NCBI GenBank assembly: GCA_934635385.1
Contig: CAKTZI010000034.1
Location: 1-42,378 of the forward strand
Reading direction: 5' to 3'
DNA: 42,378 bases
Origin: an uncultured Kiritimatiellota bacterium
Lineage (GTDB): Bacteria > Verrucomicrobiota > Kiritimatiellia > RFP12 > UBA1067
Each line of letters opens with the position of its first letter. The stretch's first letter is position 1. The translations under genes and the position numbers were made by a program. Of this stretch, positions 14,082 to 21,486 are shown piece after piece. The notes beneath the pieces are model-generated. The model worked only from the letters and a program-made list of their open reading frames with translations, was not told the DNA's origin and ran no database searches.

Positions 14082-17000
14082 ATGAAGCGAGTTGGCTTTA
14101 GCGTTGTCGTTATGGTTGCAATTTGGTGCATTACCAATCTTGGCATGGCGGCAAATGATTTATTTCAGATCGGAGATTTCATATACTCTTATCTTGGCTC
14201 ATCATCAGTATCATCGTCTGTACGTATAGAGGAATATGTGGGGAAAGAAAAATCAGTCTTAATTCCTTCGTCTATAATAATAGATTCTGGAGCGCGCGAT
14301 GACAATGGGGAGCGTCTCTATCGAAAATGCATAGTTGAAACGGTTGAGGCCGGAGCATTTCAAGGAAATGACATAGTAGAGAACGTGACTTTCCCGTCAA
14401 CCATATGGCTCTTCGGAAAGCGTGTTTTTTCAGGCTGTAACAATCTAAGAACTGTTGTTTTCAATGGTAATATTCAAGGAAGTGTCGGTCTTTATTTCGT
14501 TGAGAACGCGATTCCAGACGGAATGTTTGAGGGATGTGCGTCTTTGCGAAATATCGAATTGTCGTGGCAGAATATTACGGAAGTCGGTGACTCGGCCTTT
14601 GAAGATGCCAGTTGGCCAGTGGGGGAACTTGATTCAATCATGCCAAACTTGAAAAAGATAGGAAACCAGGCTTTTAAAGGGGGAACTGCCATCACATCAG
14701 TATGCCTGACGGCTTTGGAGTCGTTTGGTGAAGAGGTTTTTTATGGCTGTAAGAATCTTGAATCAATAATAATTGATGGGGCGAATCTTTCCTTAAGATG
14801 GTACTCCCGTGGCAGTAAAAGTTCATTCGCTTATTGCCCTAATTTGAAGACATTTATCTTTGGTGATGGCGTTAACGGCGTTTTTAGGTATAATCTATTT
14901 GAAGGATGCACTAACCTTGTGACCGTAGAATTCGGAAAAGGTTTTACAAATATTGACAAAACAATATGTGCAGGCTTAAACCATTTAACATCTTTCACAG
15001 CGAGAGGAGATATCAAGTCTATTCCTTCAAGTATGTTTGAGGGATGTTCGAGTCTGCGTGATTTAACCCTATGTTGGGAAAAGATTGAGGAGATTGGTGG
15101 TTTGGCATTTAGGAATTGCGGATATAACTTTGGGGCGGTGTTAAACTTACCTAATCTAAAATACATAGGAGGCCTTGCATTTGAGAACGTCGCATCTCTC
15201 AAGTCGGTAGAATTGATGGGTGCACGACATCTATCAGCAAGAGCTTTTGAAGGCTGTCCAAACCTTGAAGCGGTGAAGATCGATGGCGATTATGCCACAA
15301 TTGACATGAATGCATTCTCCAATTGCACCAAGCTGAAGATTGTGGAATTTGGAGATGGTGTTGTGAATCTCAGTCGCGATGCTTTTCAGGGAACTGACAA
15401 CCTTGAGTACGTGGAGATCGGCAAAGGCATCACGACGTTCAAAAGTGGATTTGAAGGGCAGAAGAGCTTGAAGACATTTGCCGCGAAGGGCGACGTCAAG
15501 ACGATCCCCTCCCGGATGTTCTACGGATGCGAGAACTTGACAGACCTGCAACTACAGTGGACGGCCATTACGAATATAGAATCTTCCGCATTTGCCGGAT
15601 GTTCAAGTTGGGCAGTGGAGAAGCTTGATTTCCTGCCTAATGTGGAGACCGTCAACTCGTATGCGTTCTCGAATTGCCGCAAGATTCAGATGGCGGTGAT
15701 TCCTGAGAAGACCGAGATCGTGGGGGATGCTGTGTTCACAGGGTGTGGTGGCATGACCAATCTCGTCTGGCTCGCACAAAAAGTCCCTAACAATGCGTTT
15801 CGTAATTGCACCAGTCTTTCAACGATTGTCTTCGGACGGTCGCTGGAAAAGATCGCAGGGTCGGCATTTACGGGCTGTACGGGGGTTAGGGATGTGTACT
15901 TTGCCTTTTCGCCGCCGACGTTCGCTGGTTCTTTTTGCCCGTCCGCCGGCAGCATGGCGCGAGGCTGGGCCTTGTCGGAACTTGACGCATGGGATGCCGT
16001 CATTGACAAGAAGACGGGCATGTGGCATGGGCTTTATATGGAGATTGGCACGCCACAGGTTGAATTGTTCGCCGAAAGCGCCTCAATCCCAGATGGCAGC
16101 ATCACGTTGGGGTGGTCTTCGTGTTACTGTCCGCCGAATCTGCGATACGCAATTCGTCGAACAGTTGACAGCGGAACGACTGAAGTGATTGCCTCAAACA
16201 TAGTACAGAACACGAGTTCGATTACAAACACTTTCGTTGACTATGAATTTCGCGCGATTCCGCCTTTTACGAGTCCAATTAATTATGAGGTCGTGCCGAC
16301 ATTGTTTGACATTGAACTTAGAGGCGCAAGCCTCTTGACGCGCAACAGAAAGGCCGTTGTCGTTGGGTGTTCAAAGCCGTTTGGCTCGCAGGGCGACCGG
16401 TTGTCCGTAGAACTTGACGCAAAGGAGATTTCTGAGTTGCTGGAGCAGAAGGGAGGCTTCGCCGTAAAGACGGTCATAGGGGCGTCCGCTCGGAAAGAGA
16501 GCATTCAGGATGCCTTGACAAATGCGGTCTGCACGGCAGAGAACGGTGATTACGTATTTTTCTACATCGGAGCACACGGAGGAAAGGGGGCGTACGATCC
16601 CAAAGGCGAATTCGTTGGGAATCGCCTGGTCGCGGCTGATCAATACTATTTCTCAAAAGACCTTCTCGCGGATGTGCGCACACATCTGAAGCCGCGCCCG
16701 GGTGTCGCTTTCCAAGGTATTGTCATGGCTTGTCACTCGGAAGGAGTTGTTTCCGACGACACTCTTTCCGATGATGAGCTTAACGTCCTGGGTGAAGAAG
16801 GTCTTGGCATTTGCCTTGCGAATGAATCGTGGATTGCCTCTTCGAAGATTGACCAACTGTCGTGGGGTGCGGATCGCTGGTCGTTGTTTAAGAAGGTTAT
16901 GTTCGACAATGGATGGAAGTGTGCGGCTGCTGATGCATACGCTGCGCATGATGGAAGGAAGAATCAGGATTTCCAGTTGACATTCGCAGAACTGGTGGCA

Positions 17001-17795
17001 TATACTCTGTATCTATACGATTCATTGCCTCAACTTGAGCGAGCAACGGTATTTGCGGACAAACTGGTGGAAAGCGTTGCCGCCATCCCGCTTGGAATCT
17101 GTGAGGAATGTCATGCAGGGGCGCCTGTTGGGGCACCGCAGAACCTATGGGTTGCCAGTAATGGTGCAAAGGAAATTAAGTACAATATTGGAAGCGTTGA
17201 CGAAGGGGTTCAGTTTTGCCTTGTGAACGTGTTTGCTTTGCCGTTGTTTGGCGAGCGTGTTTGCGTAGGAACAGACAGATGGGACTTGGAATCATTGTCT
17301 ATAACCAAAAGCCTCTCTGTAGAAAGCGTTGCGTCGATGGCCTATGAAACTAAGAAACTTGCTGCGGACAAGTTGGAGGCTCAAGTCGGCGTGGAAGCCA
17401 TATTTGTAGGATTGTTCAACGTCAGTGGGCCAATGTACAGAGAGTGTCGATTTGGAGATTATCTCACATGGGCCGTATCTTATTTCAAGTCTAAGCCTAC
17501 ATCACTTGGTGATCTCATGGACGCATCTTCACAGACTGCCGCTAACGGGCAGTCATTCAACGATAATTACATTTTAGGTCTAGATCCGACAGACAGGAAC
17601 GCGAAGTTCTGCATTACGTCATTTAAGATGGAAGAAGGGAAACCTGTCGTTACTTATGAGCCAGATCTTGGAGATGCACGCAAGTATACGATTCTCGGTG
17701 CAGACCGGTTGGATGGCGAATTCGGAGAGGTAAAAGAGAGCAGTCGCTATTTCAAAGTGTCGGTTGCGTTGCCGGAATTAGGGAATGTCGAATAG
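14082..17795 (+). CDS. Secreted BspA-type leucine-rich-repeat protein with caspase-like (clan CD) domain
   Basis: This 1237-residue protein starts with a signal peptide (MKRVGFSVVVMVAIWC...). Residues about 60-640 are repeats of the LRR_5/BspA type (motifs such as IPSSMFEGCSSLRDL, AFSNCTKLKIVEFGDG, SAFTGCTGVRDVYF). A fibronectin-like stretch (about 660-750) follows. At about 760-900 lies a clan CD peptidase-like fold: strand KAVVVGC, then FFYIGAHGG with His832, then GIVMACHSEG with Cys884, the expected His-Gly and Ala-Cys dyad. The C-terminal domain has the LGLDPTDRNAKF motif common at the ends of surface proteins. GC content is clearly lower than in neighbours. The GTG at 14058 is an alternative start within the hairpin. 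Confidence 0.75.
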   Translation: MKRVGFSVVVMVAIWCITNLGMAANDLFQIGDFIYSYLGSSSVSSSVRIEEYVGKEKSVLIPSSIIIDSGARDDNGERLYRKCIVETVEAGAFQGNDIVENVTFPSTIWLFGKRVFSGCNNLRTVVFNGNIQGSVGLYFVENAIPDGMFEGCASLRNIELSWQNITEVGDSAFEDASWPVGELDSIMPNLKKIGNQAFKGGTAITSVCLTALESFGEEVFYGCKNLESIIIDGANLSLRWYSRGSKSSFAYCPNLKTFIFGDGVNGVFRYNLFEGCTNLVTVEFGKGFTNIDKTICAGLNHLTSFTARGDIKSIPSSMFEGCSSLRDLTLCWEKIEEIGGLAFRNCGYNFGAVLNLPNLKYIGGLAFENVASLKSVELMGARHLSARAFEGCPNLEAVKIDGDYATIDMNAFSNCTKLKIVEFGDGVVNLSRDAFQGTDNLEYVEIGKGITTFKSGFEGQKSLKTFAAKGDVKTIPSRMFYGCENLTDLQLQWTAITNIESSAFAGCSSWAVEKLDFLPNVETVNSYAFSNCRKIQMAVIPEKTEIVGDAVFTGCGGMTNLVWLAQKVPNNAFRNCTSLSTIVFGRSLEKIAGSAFTGCTGVRDVYFAFSPPTFAGSFCPSAGSMARGWALSELDAWDAVIDKKTGMWHGLYMEIGTPQVELFAESASIPDGSITLGWSSCYCPPNLRYAIRRTVDSGTTEVIASNIVQNTSSITNTFVDYEFRAIPPFTSPINYEVVPTLFDIELRGASLLTRNRKAVVVGCSKPFGSQGDRLSVELDAKEISELLEQKGGFAVKTVIGASARKESIQDALTNAVCTAENGDYVFFYIGAHGGKGAYDPKGEFVGNRLVAADQYYFSKDLLADVRTHLKPRPGVAFQGIVMACHSEGVVSDDTLSDDELNVLGEEGLGICLANESWIASSKIDQLSWGADRWSLFKKVMFDNGWKCAAADAYAAHDGRKNQDFQLTFAELVAYTLYLYDSLPQLERATVFADKLVESVAAIPLGICEECHAGAPVGAPQNLWVASNGAKEIKYNIGSVDEGVQFCLVNVFALPLFGERVCVGTDRWDLESLSITKSLSVESVASMAYETKKLAADKLEAQVGVEAIFVGLFNVSGPMYRECRFGDYLTWAVSYFKSKPTSLGDLMDASSQTAANGQSFNDNYILGLDPTDRNAKFCITSFKMEEGKPVVTYEPDLGDARKYTILGADRLDGEFGEVKESSRYFKVSVALPELGNVE

Positions 17796-17900
17796 CCGCC
17801 ATCAGGAGGCCGTTCGTGCTTTCGCCCGAAGACACAGGTTTACAGGCCTATTGGGCTTCATTTTGTTCAGTTTCTCGTCTCTTTTTAGAATGCCGCATTT

Positions 17901-17934
17901 GCTGGAACGCACACCAACATGATATAATTCCAGC
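17901..17934 (+). promoter_or_regulatory. Extended -10 promoter within a 7-bp inverted repeat; leaderless start
   Basis: TGA-TATAAT (17920-17928) ends 7 bp before the ATG at 17936, placing the transcript start at or next to the start codon. GCTGGAA (17901-17907) and TTCCAGC (17928-17934) form an inverted repeat around the -10 element and could be an operator. Confidence 0.6.
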
Positions 17935-17935
17935 A

Positions 17936-18415
17936 ATGAAGATGTTTGTGACAGGCATCGTTTTCCCGTTGGCGGCGCTGGGCGTCACCGTCCAGCCGCT
18001 GCCGTTTGACGCATCCGTTCTCTCGGAGGCGACCACGAACGTTCCCTTCAAAGTCGACTTCGGGACGATGAGCCGCATCGCGTTCACGCTTGCGTTCAAC
18101 GCCTCTCCGACGAATTTCGTCGAGGTGTCGATCGGGACGGACGCGAACGGGGACGGCGTTCTTGGACTTGACGAGGACGAGCTGTCCTTTGGCTTTGACT
18201 GCGGCAGATGGTTTGGCGGCGCGGCGACGGCCGACTGCCAGACAGACGAGGAGGCGTCAGCAGCTGGACGGATAGCGCGAACTTTCGTCCTGAAGCGTCC
18301 GAAGATGGATGCGTCATGGGGGCTCGTCCGCGTCACGCGACGGGGTGCCGCCAAGGTCGGCGAGGCCGTTATTGTCGAGGGCAAGCGTCCGGGCATCGTC
18401 ATGGAGATTCGGTGA
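17936..18415 (+). CDS. Exported protein with EF-hand-like calcium loop (cassette gene 1)
   Basis: This 159-residue protein starts with an N-terminal hydrophobic segment (MKMFVTGIVFPLAALGVTV) and is otherwise mostly beta. In the middle is GTDANGDGVLGLDEDEL, a D.NGDG.L..DE calcium-binding loop of the EF-hand/dockerin kind, followed by FGFDCGRWF. The C-terminal half (SWGLVRVTRRGAAKVGEAV) is compact. The next gene starts within the stop codon (TGATG). Function is unknown; the gene seems to be the first of a cassette that also encodes a membrane anchor, a large surface protein and a lipoprotein. Confidence 0.6.
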   Translation: MKMFVTGIVFPLAALGVTVQPLPFDASVLSEATTNVPFKVDFGTMSRIAFTLAFNASPTNFVEVSIGTDANGDGVLGLDEDELSFGFDCGRWFGGAATADCQTDEEASAAGRIARTFVLKRPKMDASWGLVRVTRRGAAKVGEAVIVEGKRPGIVMEIR

Positions 18416-18678
18416 TGGTCGCGCCTGTCTTCCGAGAACCGGCTTTCGTCTGGGCTTGCGTCGCCCCTATGGGCGGATGCGCTCTTGCAGCTCTCGTCTG
18501 GATGTCGAGGAAGCCGTTGCTCGGACTGATGGAACAGTTTCTGCTGCTCTCTCCGTTTCAGAAGACGTTTGCCGTGTTGACCGTATCTTTCGTAGCCTTG
18601 TGGGCAGGGGCGAATCAGAAAGATGTTTCCTCGAATCAGCACGAATCAGCACGAAACAGCACGAATCGAAATCCGTGA
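18415..18678 (+). CDS. Membrane-anchor fragment, probably 5' part of the split large protein (cassette gene 2a)
   Basis: This 87-residue product has two hydrophobic stretches: FVWACVAPMGGCALAALVW and, after LLSPFQ, KTFAVLTVSFVALWAG. The last residues (VSSNQHESARNSTNRNP) are encoded by the repeat element at 18628-18699, not by the original gene. The large reading frame beginning at 18623 is in a different frame and continues with what looks like the body of the same protein. I infer a single ancestral gene with an N-terminal membrane segment that was cut by an out-of-frame repeat insertion. An independent small membrane protein is the alternative. Confidence 0.5.
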   Translation: MVAPVFREPAFVWACVAPMGGCALAALVWMSRKPLLGLMEQFLLLSPFQKTFAVLTVSFVALWAGANQKDVSSNQHESARNSTNRNP

Positions 18679-20785
18679 GAATCCGTGTCAATCCGAGGAC
18701 AAGTCACCTGACGAACTCCGTGCCTCCGTATCTCCGTGTGAGAAAATTGTCTCGTCCAACGACGTGGTGCGTGGCTACCGCCTCGAAACGGTGCGGACGA
18801 ACGCAGCCGACTTCAGCAAGAGGCCGACAAACGCGCGGCTCGTCAGCACGTGGCACCTGACGGATGCCAACAGGGGGCGAGCATGGGTTCGGCTGTTGAC
18901 CACGAATCAACACGAATCTACACGAACCTCAATCCGTGAAAATCCGTGCCAATCCGTGGTTAACTCACTCACCCCCTTTCGCTTCCCGATCGGCAGCCAC
19001 GTCGTGACGTCGCTTTGGGCGCACACGTGGGGCAAGGTGCGTCCGCAGCTGCGGAACGCCTCGAACGAGATATTCGTCATTGGTGCGCCGATGTTCGCGC
19101 GGCACGACCAATCCTTCCTCTGGACGGCGGCGACCGCGAACGGCTCGGTCGTGCTGACATGGGAGAACTTCTTTCTCGGCAATCCGTATGAGAGAAGTTT
19201 AACCACGGATTCACACGAATTGTCACGGATTGAGGGTGAAAAGCCTACGGCGTTAAACACGGAGAGTTTTGAGGAACGGAGGCGCGGAGAGAAAAATGCG
19301 ACTCCGTGTCTCTCAAACTCCGTTTCCTCCGTGTTAAGCGACAGCAACCCCCTTGTGGTTCATCCTTCCGTCAACGCGCAGCTCGAACTCTTCCCGAACG
19401 GCGACTTCATCGCGCGCTCCAACGAGGTGGAGCGCGTCTACCGCCGCGTCAACCCCGAAGACTGGGACGACGACGGCATCCCGAACGACGAAGACGACGC
19501 GCCGCTCGCCCCGGCGGATGAGCCGCAATTTGGCCCGCACCAAGACCTCTCCGTCATCGCGCATTCCAACAACTACTACTGGGTTGCTCTCGTTGCCCCT
19601 GACGCGAACGCCCTTGTGACGTTCTCGGGCCGCGGCGCATCGAACCTGCCTGATCCCGTGTTCGTCGCGAAAGCCGGCGAGACGAACCGCGTCGTCCTTC
19701 TGCTCGGAAAGCCCTACACGGCCGATTGCCGACTGCCACTCATCTGCGTGGGCGCGTCCCATCCCGACGTCGAGGTCGGCGAAGACGCGGACGGCCGCCT
19801 GACGGTCTGCCGTCCCGTCCGTTGCGAGATCGCGGACGATTCGCCCATCGCCGCGTTCCGTACGCCAACCGTCGCACCTCACGCCGCGTCAGGCGGACGA
19901 CACGTGCGCTTCACGCCCAACCCCGACGGTTCCGACGTGACATGGAACGGGAACTACTGCTGCCTTGAGCCGCCGCCCCCGCCGTTCACCGTGCCCCTGT
20001 TCAACTGCGACGGGAACTGCGGCTGCGGAGGCTGCGCGGTCGGGACATACACGTGTCGCTTCGAGGGCTTCGAGCTGTCTTACCCCGACTGGCCCTGCGG
20101 TTGCTCGCACGAGTCGTCTCCCGACGAGCCGTCGCATCCCGGCGAGGACGAGTCCGACACCGAGCCGCAGGGGCCGCACGTCTCGGCGACGTTCTCCGAG
20201 TCCGCGATCATCTTCGAGGACGAGTACGAGAACGCGCCGGGCGAAACGGTCGCGAGGCGCTCGACGGAGACCGAGGCCACGTTCAGCGTTTATGGCGGAA
20301 CGAAAGGCGGCATGTATTCCTTTAAGCTGCGCGACGGCGGACGGCTCGAACGTGTGGGCGGCTCGTTCCTTCCGCGCGAGGGAAAGGTTGAGTCGGGCGA
20401 GTCGTTCAGGATCAAGGTGAAGTATCGGGCGCGAGCGGCGAGCGGCAGCACGGGCGACGTCAAGGCCGTCGCGACCTTCACCGAGGAGGAGAGCGGGGAG
20501 GAGATCACGTCCGAGGCAACGCTGACGGCGGCCAAGGTGGTCATTACGCCTGTTGTTACGCGAGAGGAATTTCCAAACCGACACAAGATGGGGGTAAGGG
20601 AGAGTTTCAGAATTGATGCCTGTCCGCAGGGGCTGATGTCAATTCGTCTTTCATCGGATTGGATACAAACGCCCGATGATGCGTATGTCTGTCCGATTCG
20701 CGCCAACGGCAATGGCATGGATTCATTGTTCGGCAGATGGCGTTGTCACTCATTCACCGGGCATACGTTGAAAGGATCGAAATGA
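18623..20785 (+). CDS. Large cysteine-rich surface protein with in-frame repeat insertions (cassette gene 2b)
   Basis: This is a 720-residue reading frame. The first 50 residues and two internal blocks (NQHESTRTSIRENPCQS near 95 and LTTDSHELSRIEGEKP onward, near 190-240) are translations of repeat elements. Between them is ordinary protein: STWHLTDANRG, FPIGSHVVTSLWAHTW, and VNAQLELFPNGDFIAR. Then come a Ca-binding-like WDDDGIPNDEDDAP, a Cys cluster NCDGNCGCGGC followed by WPCGCSHE, an acidic Pro/Glu linker, and Ig-like beta strands to the C-terminus. It ends ATGA-overlapping with the lipoprotein gene. It likely lacks its own signal because that lies in the 18415 fragment. Codon use changes after about 20560, so the tail may be altered. 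Confidence 0.5.
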   Translation: MFPRISTNQHETARIEIRENPCQSEDKSPDELRASVSPCEKIVSSNDVVRGYRLETVRTNAADFSKRPTNARLVSTWHLTDANRGRAWVRLLTTNQHESTRTSIRENPCQSVVNSLTPFRFPIGSHVVTSLWAHTWGKVRPQLRNASNEIFVIGAPMFARHDQSFLWTAATANGSVVLTWENFFLGNPYERSLTTDSHELSRIEGEKPTALNTESFEERRRGEKNATPCLSNSVSSVLSDSNPLVVHPSVNAQLELFPNGDFIARSNEVERVYRRVNPEDWDDDGIPNDEDDAPLAPADEPQFGPHQDLSVIAHSNNYYWVALVAPDANALVTFSGRGASNLPDPVFVAKAGETNRVVLLLGKPYTADCRLPLICVGASHPDVEVGEDADGRLTVCRPVRCEIADDSPIAAFRTPTVAPHAASGGRHVRFTPNPDGSDVTWNGNYCCLEPPPPPFTVPLFNCDGNCGCGGCAVGTYTCRFEGFELSYPDWPCGCSHESSPDEPSHPGEDESDTEPQGPHVSATFSESAIIFEDEYENAPGETVARRSTETEATFSVYGGTKGGMYSFKLRDGGRLERVGGSFLPREGKVESGESFRIKVKYRARAASGSTGDVKAVATFTEEESGEEITSEATLTAAKVVITPVVTREEFPNRHKMGVRESFRIDACPQGLMSIRLSSDWIQTPDDAYVCPIRANGNGMDSLFGRWRCHSFTGHTLKGSK
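18628..18699 (+). repeat. Palindromic element A (10-bp periodic CACGAATC / AATCCGTG)
   Basis: The 72-bp element starts TCCTCG and ends CGAGGA. The left half has tandem CACGAATCAG-like decamers and the right half has AATCCGTGAG-like decamers, which are imperfect reverse complements of the left. It covers the end of the 18415 frame and the start of the 18623 frame. Confidence 0.8.
18714..18745 (+). repeat. Half-element of D type (CTCCGTGCCTCCGTATCTCCGTGTG)
   Basis: Three CTCCGT units spaced about 9 bp apart match the right half of element D (19253-19337). It lies 15 bp after element A, suggesting nested or successive insertions. Confidence 0.6.
18896..18963 (+). repeat. Palindromic element B, in frame inside the large protein gene
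   Basis: The element runs from TTGACCACG to CGTGGTTAA with internal CACGAATC and AATCCGTG decamers, the same family as element A. The reading frame continues through it, adding about 23 residues. Confidence 0.85.
19197..19234 (+). repeat. Element C, left half of the A/B family
   Basis: TTTAACCACGGATTCACACG followed by AATTGTCACGGATTGAG matches the left arm of the A/B family without a right arm. It is in frame. Confidence 0.7.
19253..19337 (+). repeat. Palindromic element D (CGGAGA / TCTCCG family)
   Basis: An imperfect inverted repeat from TTAAACACGGAGAG to CTCCGTGTTAA. The left arm has CACGGAGAG...ACGGAGG...CGCGGAGA, and the right arm has ACTCCGTGTCTCTC...CTCCGTTTCCTCCGTG. The coding frame stays open through it. 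Confidence 0.8.
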
Positions 20786-21426
20786 AGAAATCTGCAAAAA
20801 TCATCTTCGCCATGGCAACCGTTCTGCTTTTTGGAGGATGTGAACAGGAAAATCGAACGGTTCGCCCCCCTGCAGCCGTCGTTCAACGGGTAGAGACGAT
20901 TCACGCGGCTTTGACGCAACGAGGAAGTCATTTCAAGCATCTTGCCGAATTCGAGGCGACAGACCGCCTTTTCGATGGAATTGCAGATAGCGAGGAACGC
21001 AAGGCGGCCGCAGAGGCATTCGGCCGCATGATTCTTTCCGTTGATCTTCAATCGCTTCCCTTGCCTTTCAGGGAGATCGCGACGTCAAAGTATGCGCTGT
21101 ATGTCTGCCAATGCTTCAAGATCATGAGGCGGTGCGGCATTCCGACTCGTGAAGCGATGGAGTTCTTCTTTCAGGGACTTGCCACTTACCGAGACTCATG
21201 CGAAGCCCCCTCTTTGGCGATGCCCCCAAAAGGGGGAGAGAATCCCGACGATGCCAGATTGAGGCTGTCCTGCGCGCACATTCTCAAGGAGGACTATGCC
21301 GCCCAAATGTCCGTCTTTGAACAAGTCTGGCTCCCCAATCTCTCGCGACATCTTCCGACTGAATTCCACGACGAGTTCCGGCATCGCCTGAAGATGTTCA
21401 TGCTTTCGCCGACACCGGGCGAGTAG
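20782..21426 (+). CDS. Small helical lipoprotein (cassette gene 3)
   Basis: This 214-residue protein has a signal peptide and lipobox LFGGC (Cys20). The mature part is helical and rich in aromatic and Cys residues (YALYVCQCFKIMRRCGIPTREAMEFFFQG), with a C-terminal QVWLPNLSRHLPTEFHDEFRHRLKMF. AAAGGA precedes the ATG at 20782, which overlaps the stop of the large gene (ATGA), so the two are coupled. A segment EAPSLAMPPKGGENP in the middle is encoded by a small palindrome (21205-21238) and looks inserted. The function is unknown; by position it belongs with the surface protein. Confidence 0.6.
   Translation: MKKSAKIIFAMATVLLFGGCEQENRTVRPPAAVVQRVETIHAALTQRGSHFKHLAEFEATDRLFDGIADSEERKAAAEAFGRMILSVDLQSLPLPFREIATSKYALYVCQCFKIMRRCGIPTREAMEFFFQGLATYRDSCEAPSLAMPPKGGENPDDARLRLSCAHILKEDYAAQMSVFEQVWLPNLSRHLPTEFHDEFRHRLKMFMLSPTPGE
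21205..21238 (+). repeat. C/G-run palindrome inside the lipoprotein gene
   Basis: GCCCCCTCTTTGGCGATG is followed by CCCCCAAAAGGGGGAG; the CCCCC-AAAA-GGGGG hairpin (21223-21236) is perfect. It differs in composition from the host gene and keeps its frame. Confidence 0.55.
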
Positions 21427-21486
21427 TCTTTTGAGGAAAAGGTAAATCTGTAAATTTGTGCTTCTCGGAGATGCCGGGGCTTTTAG

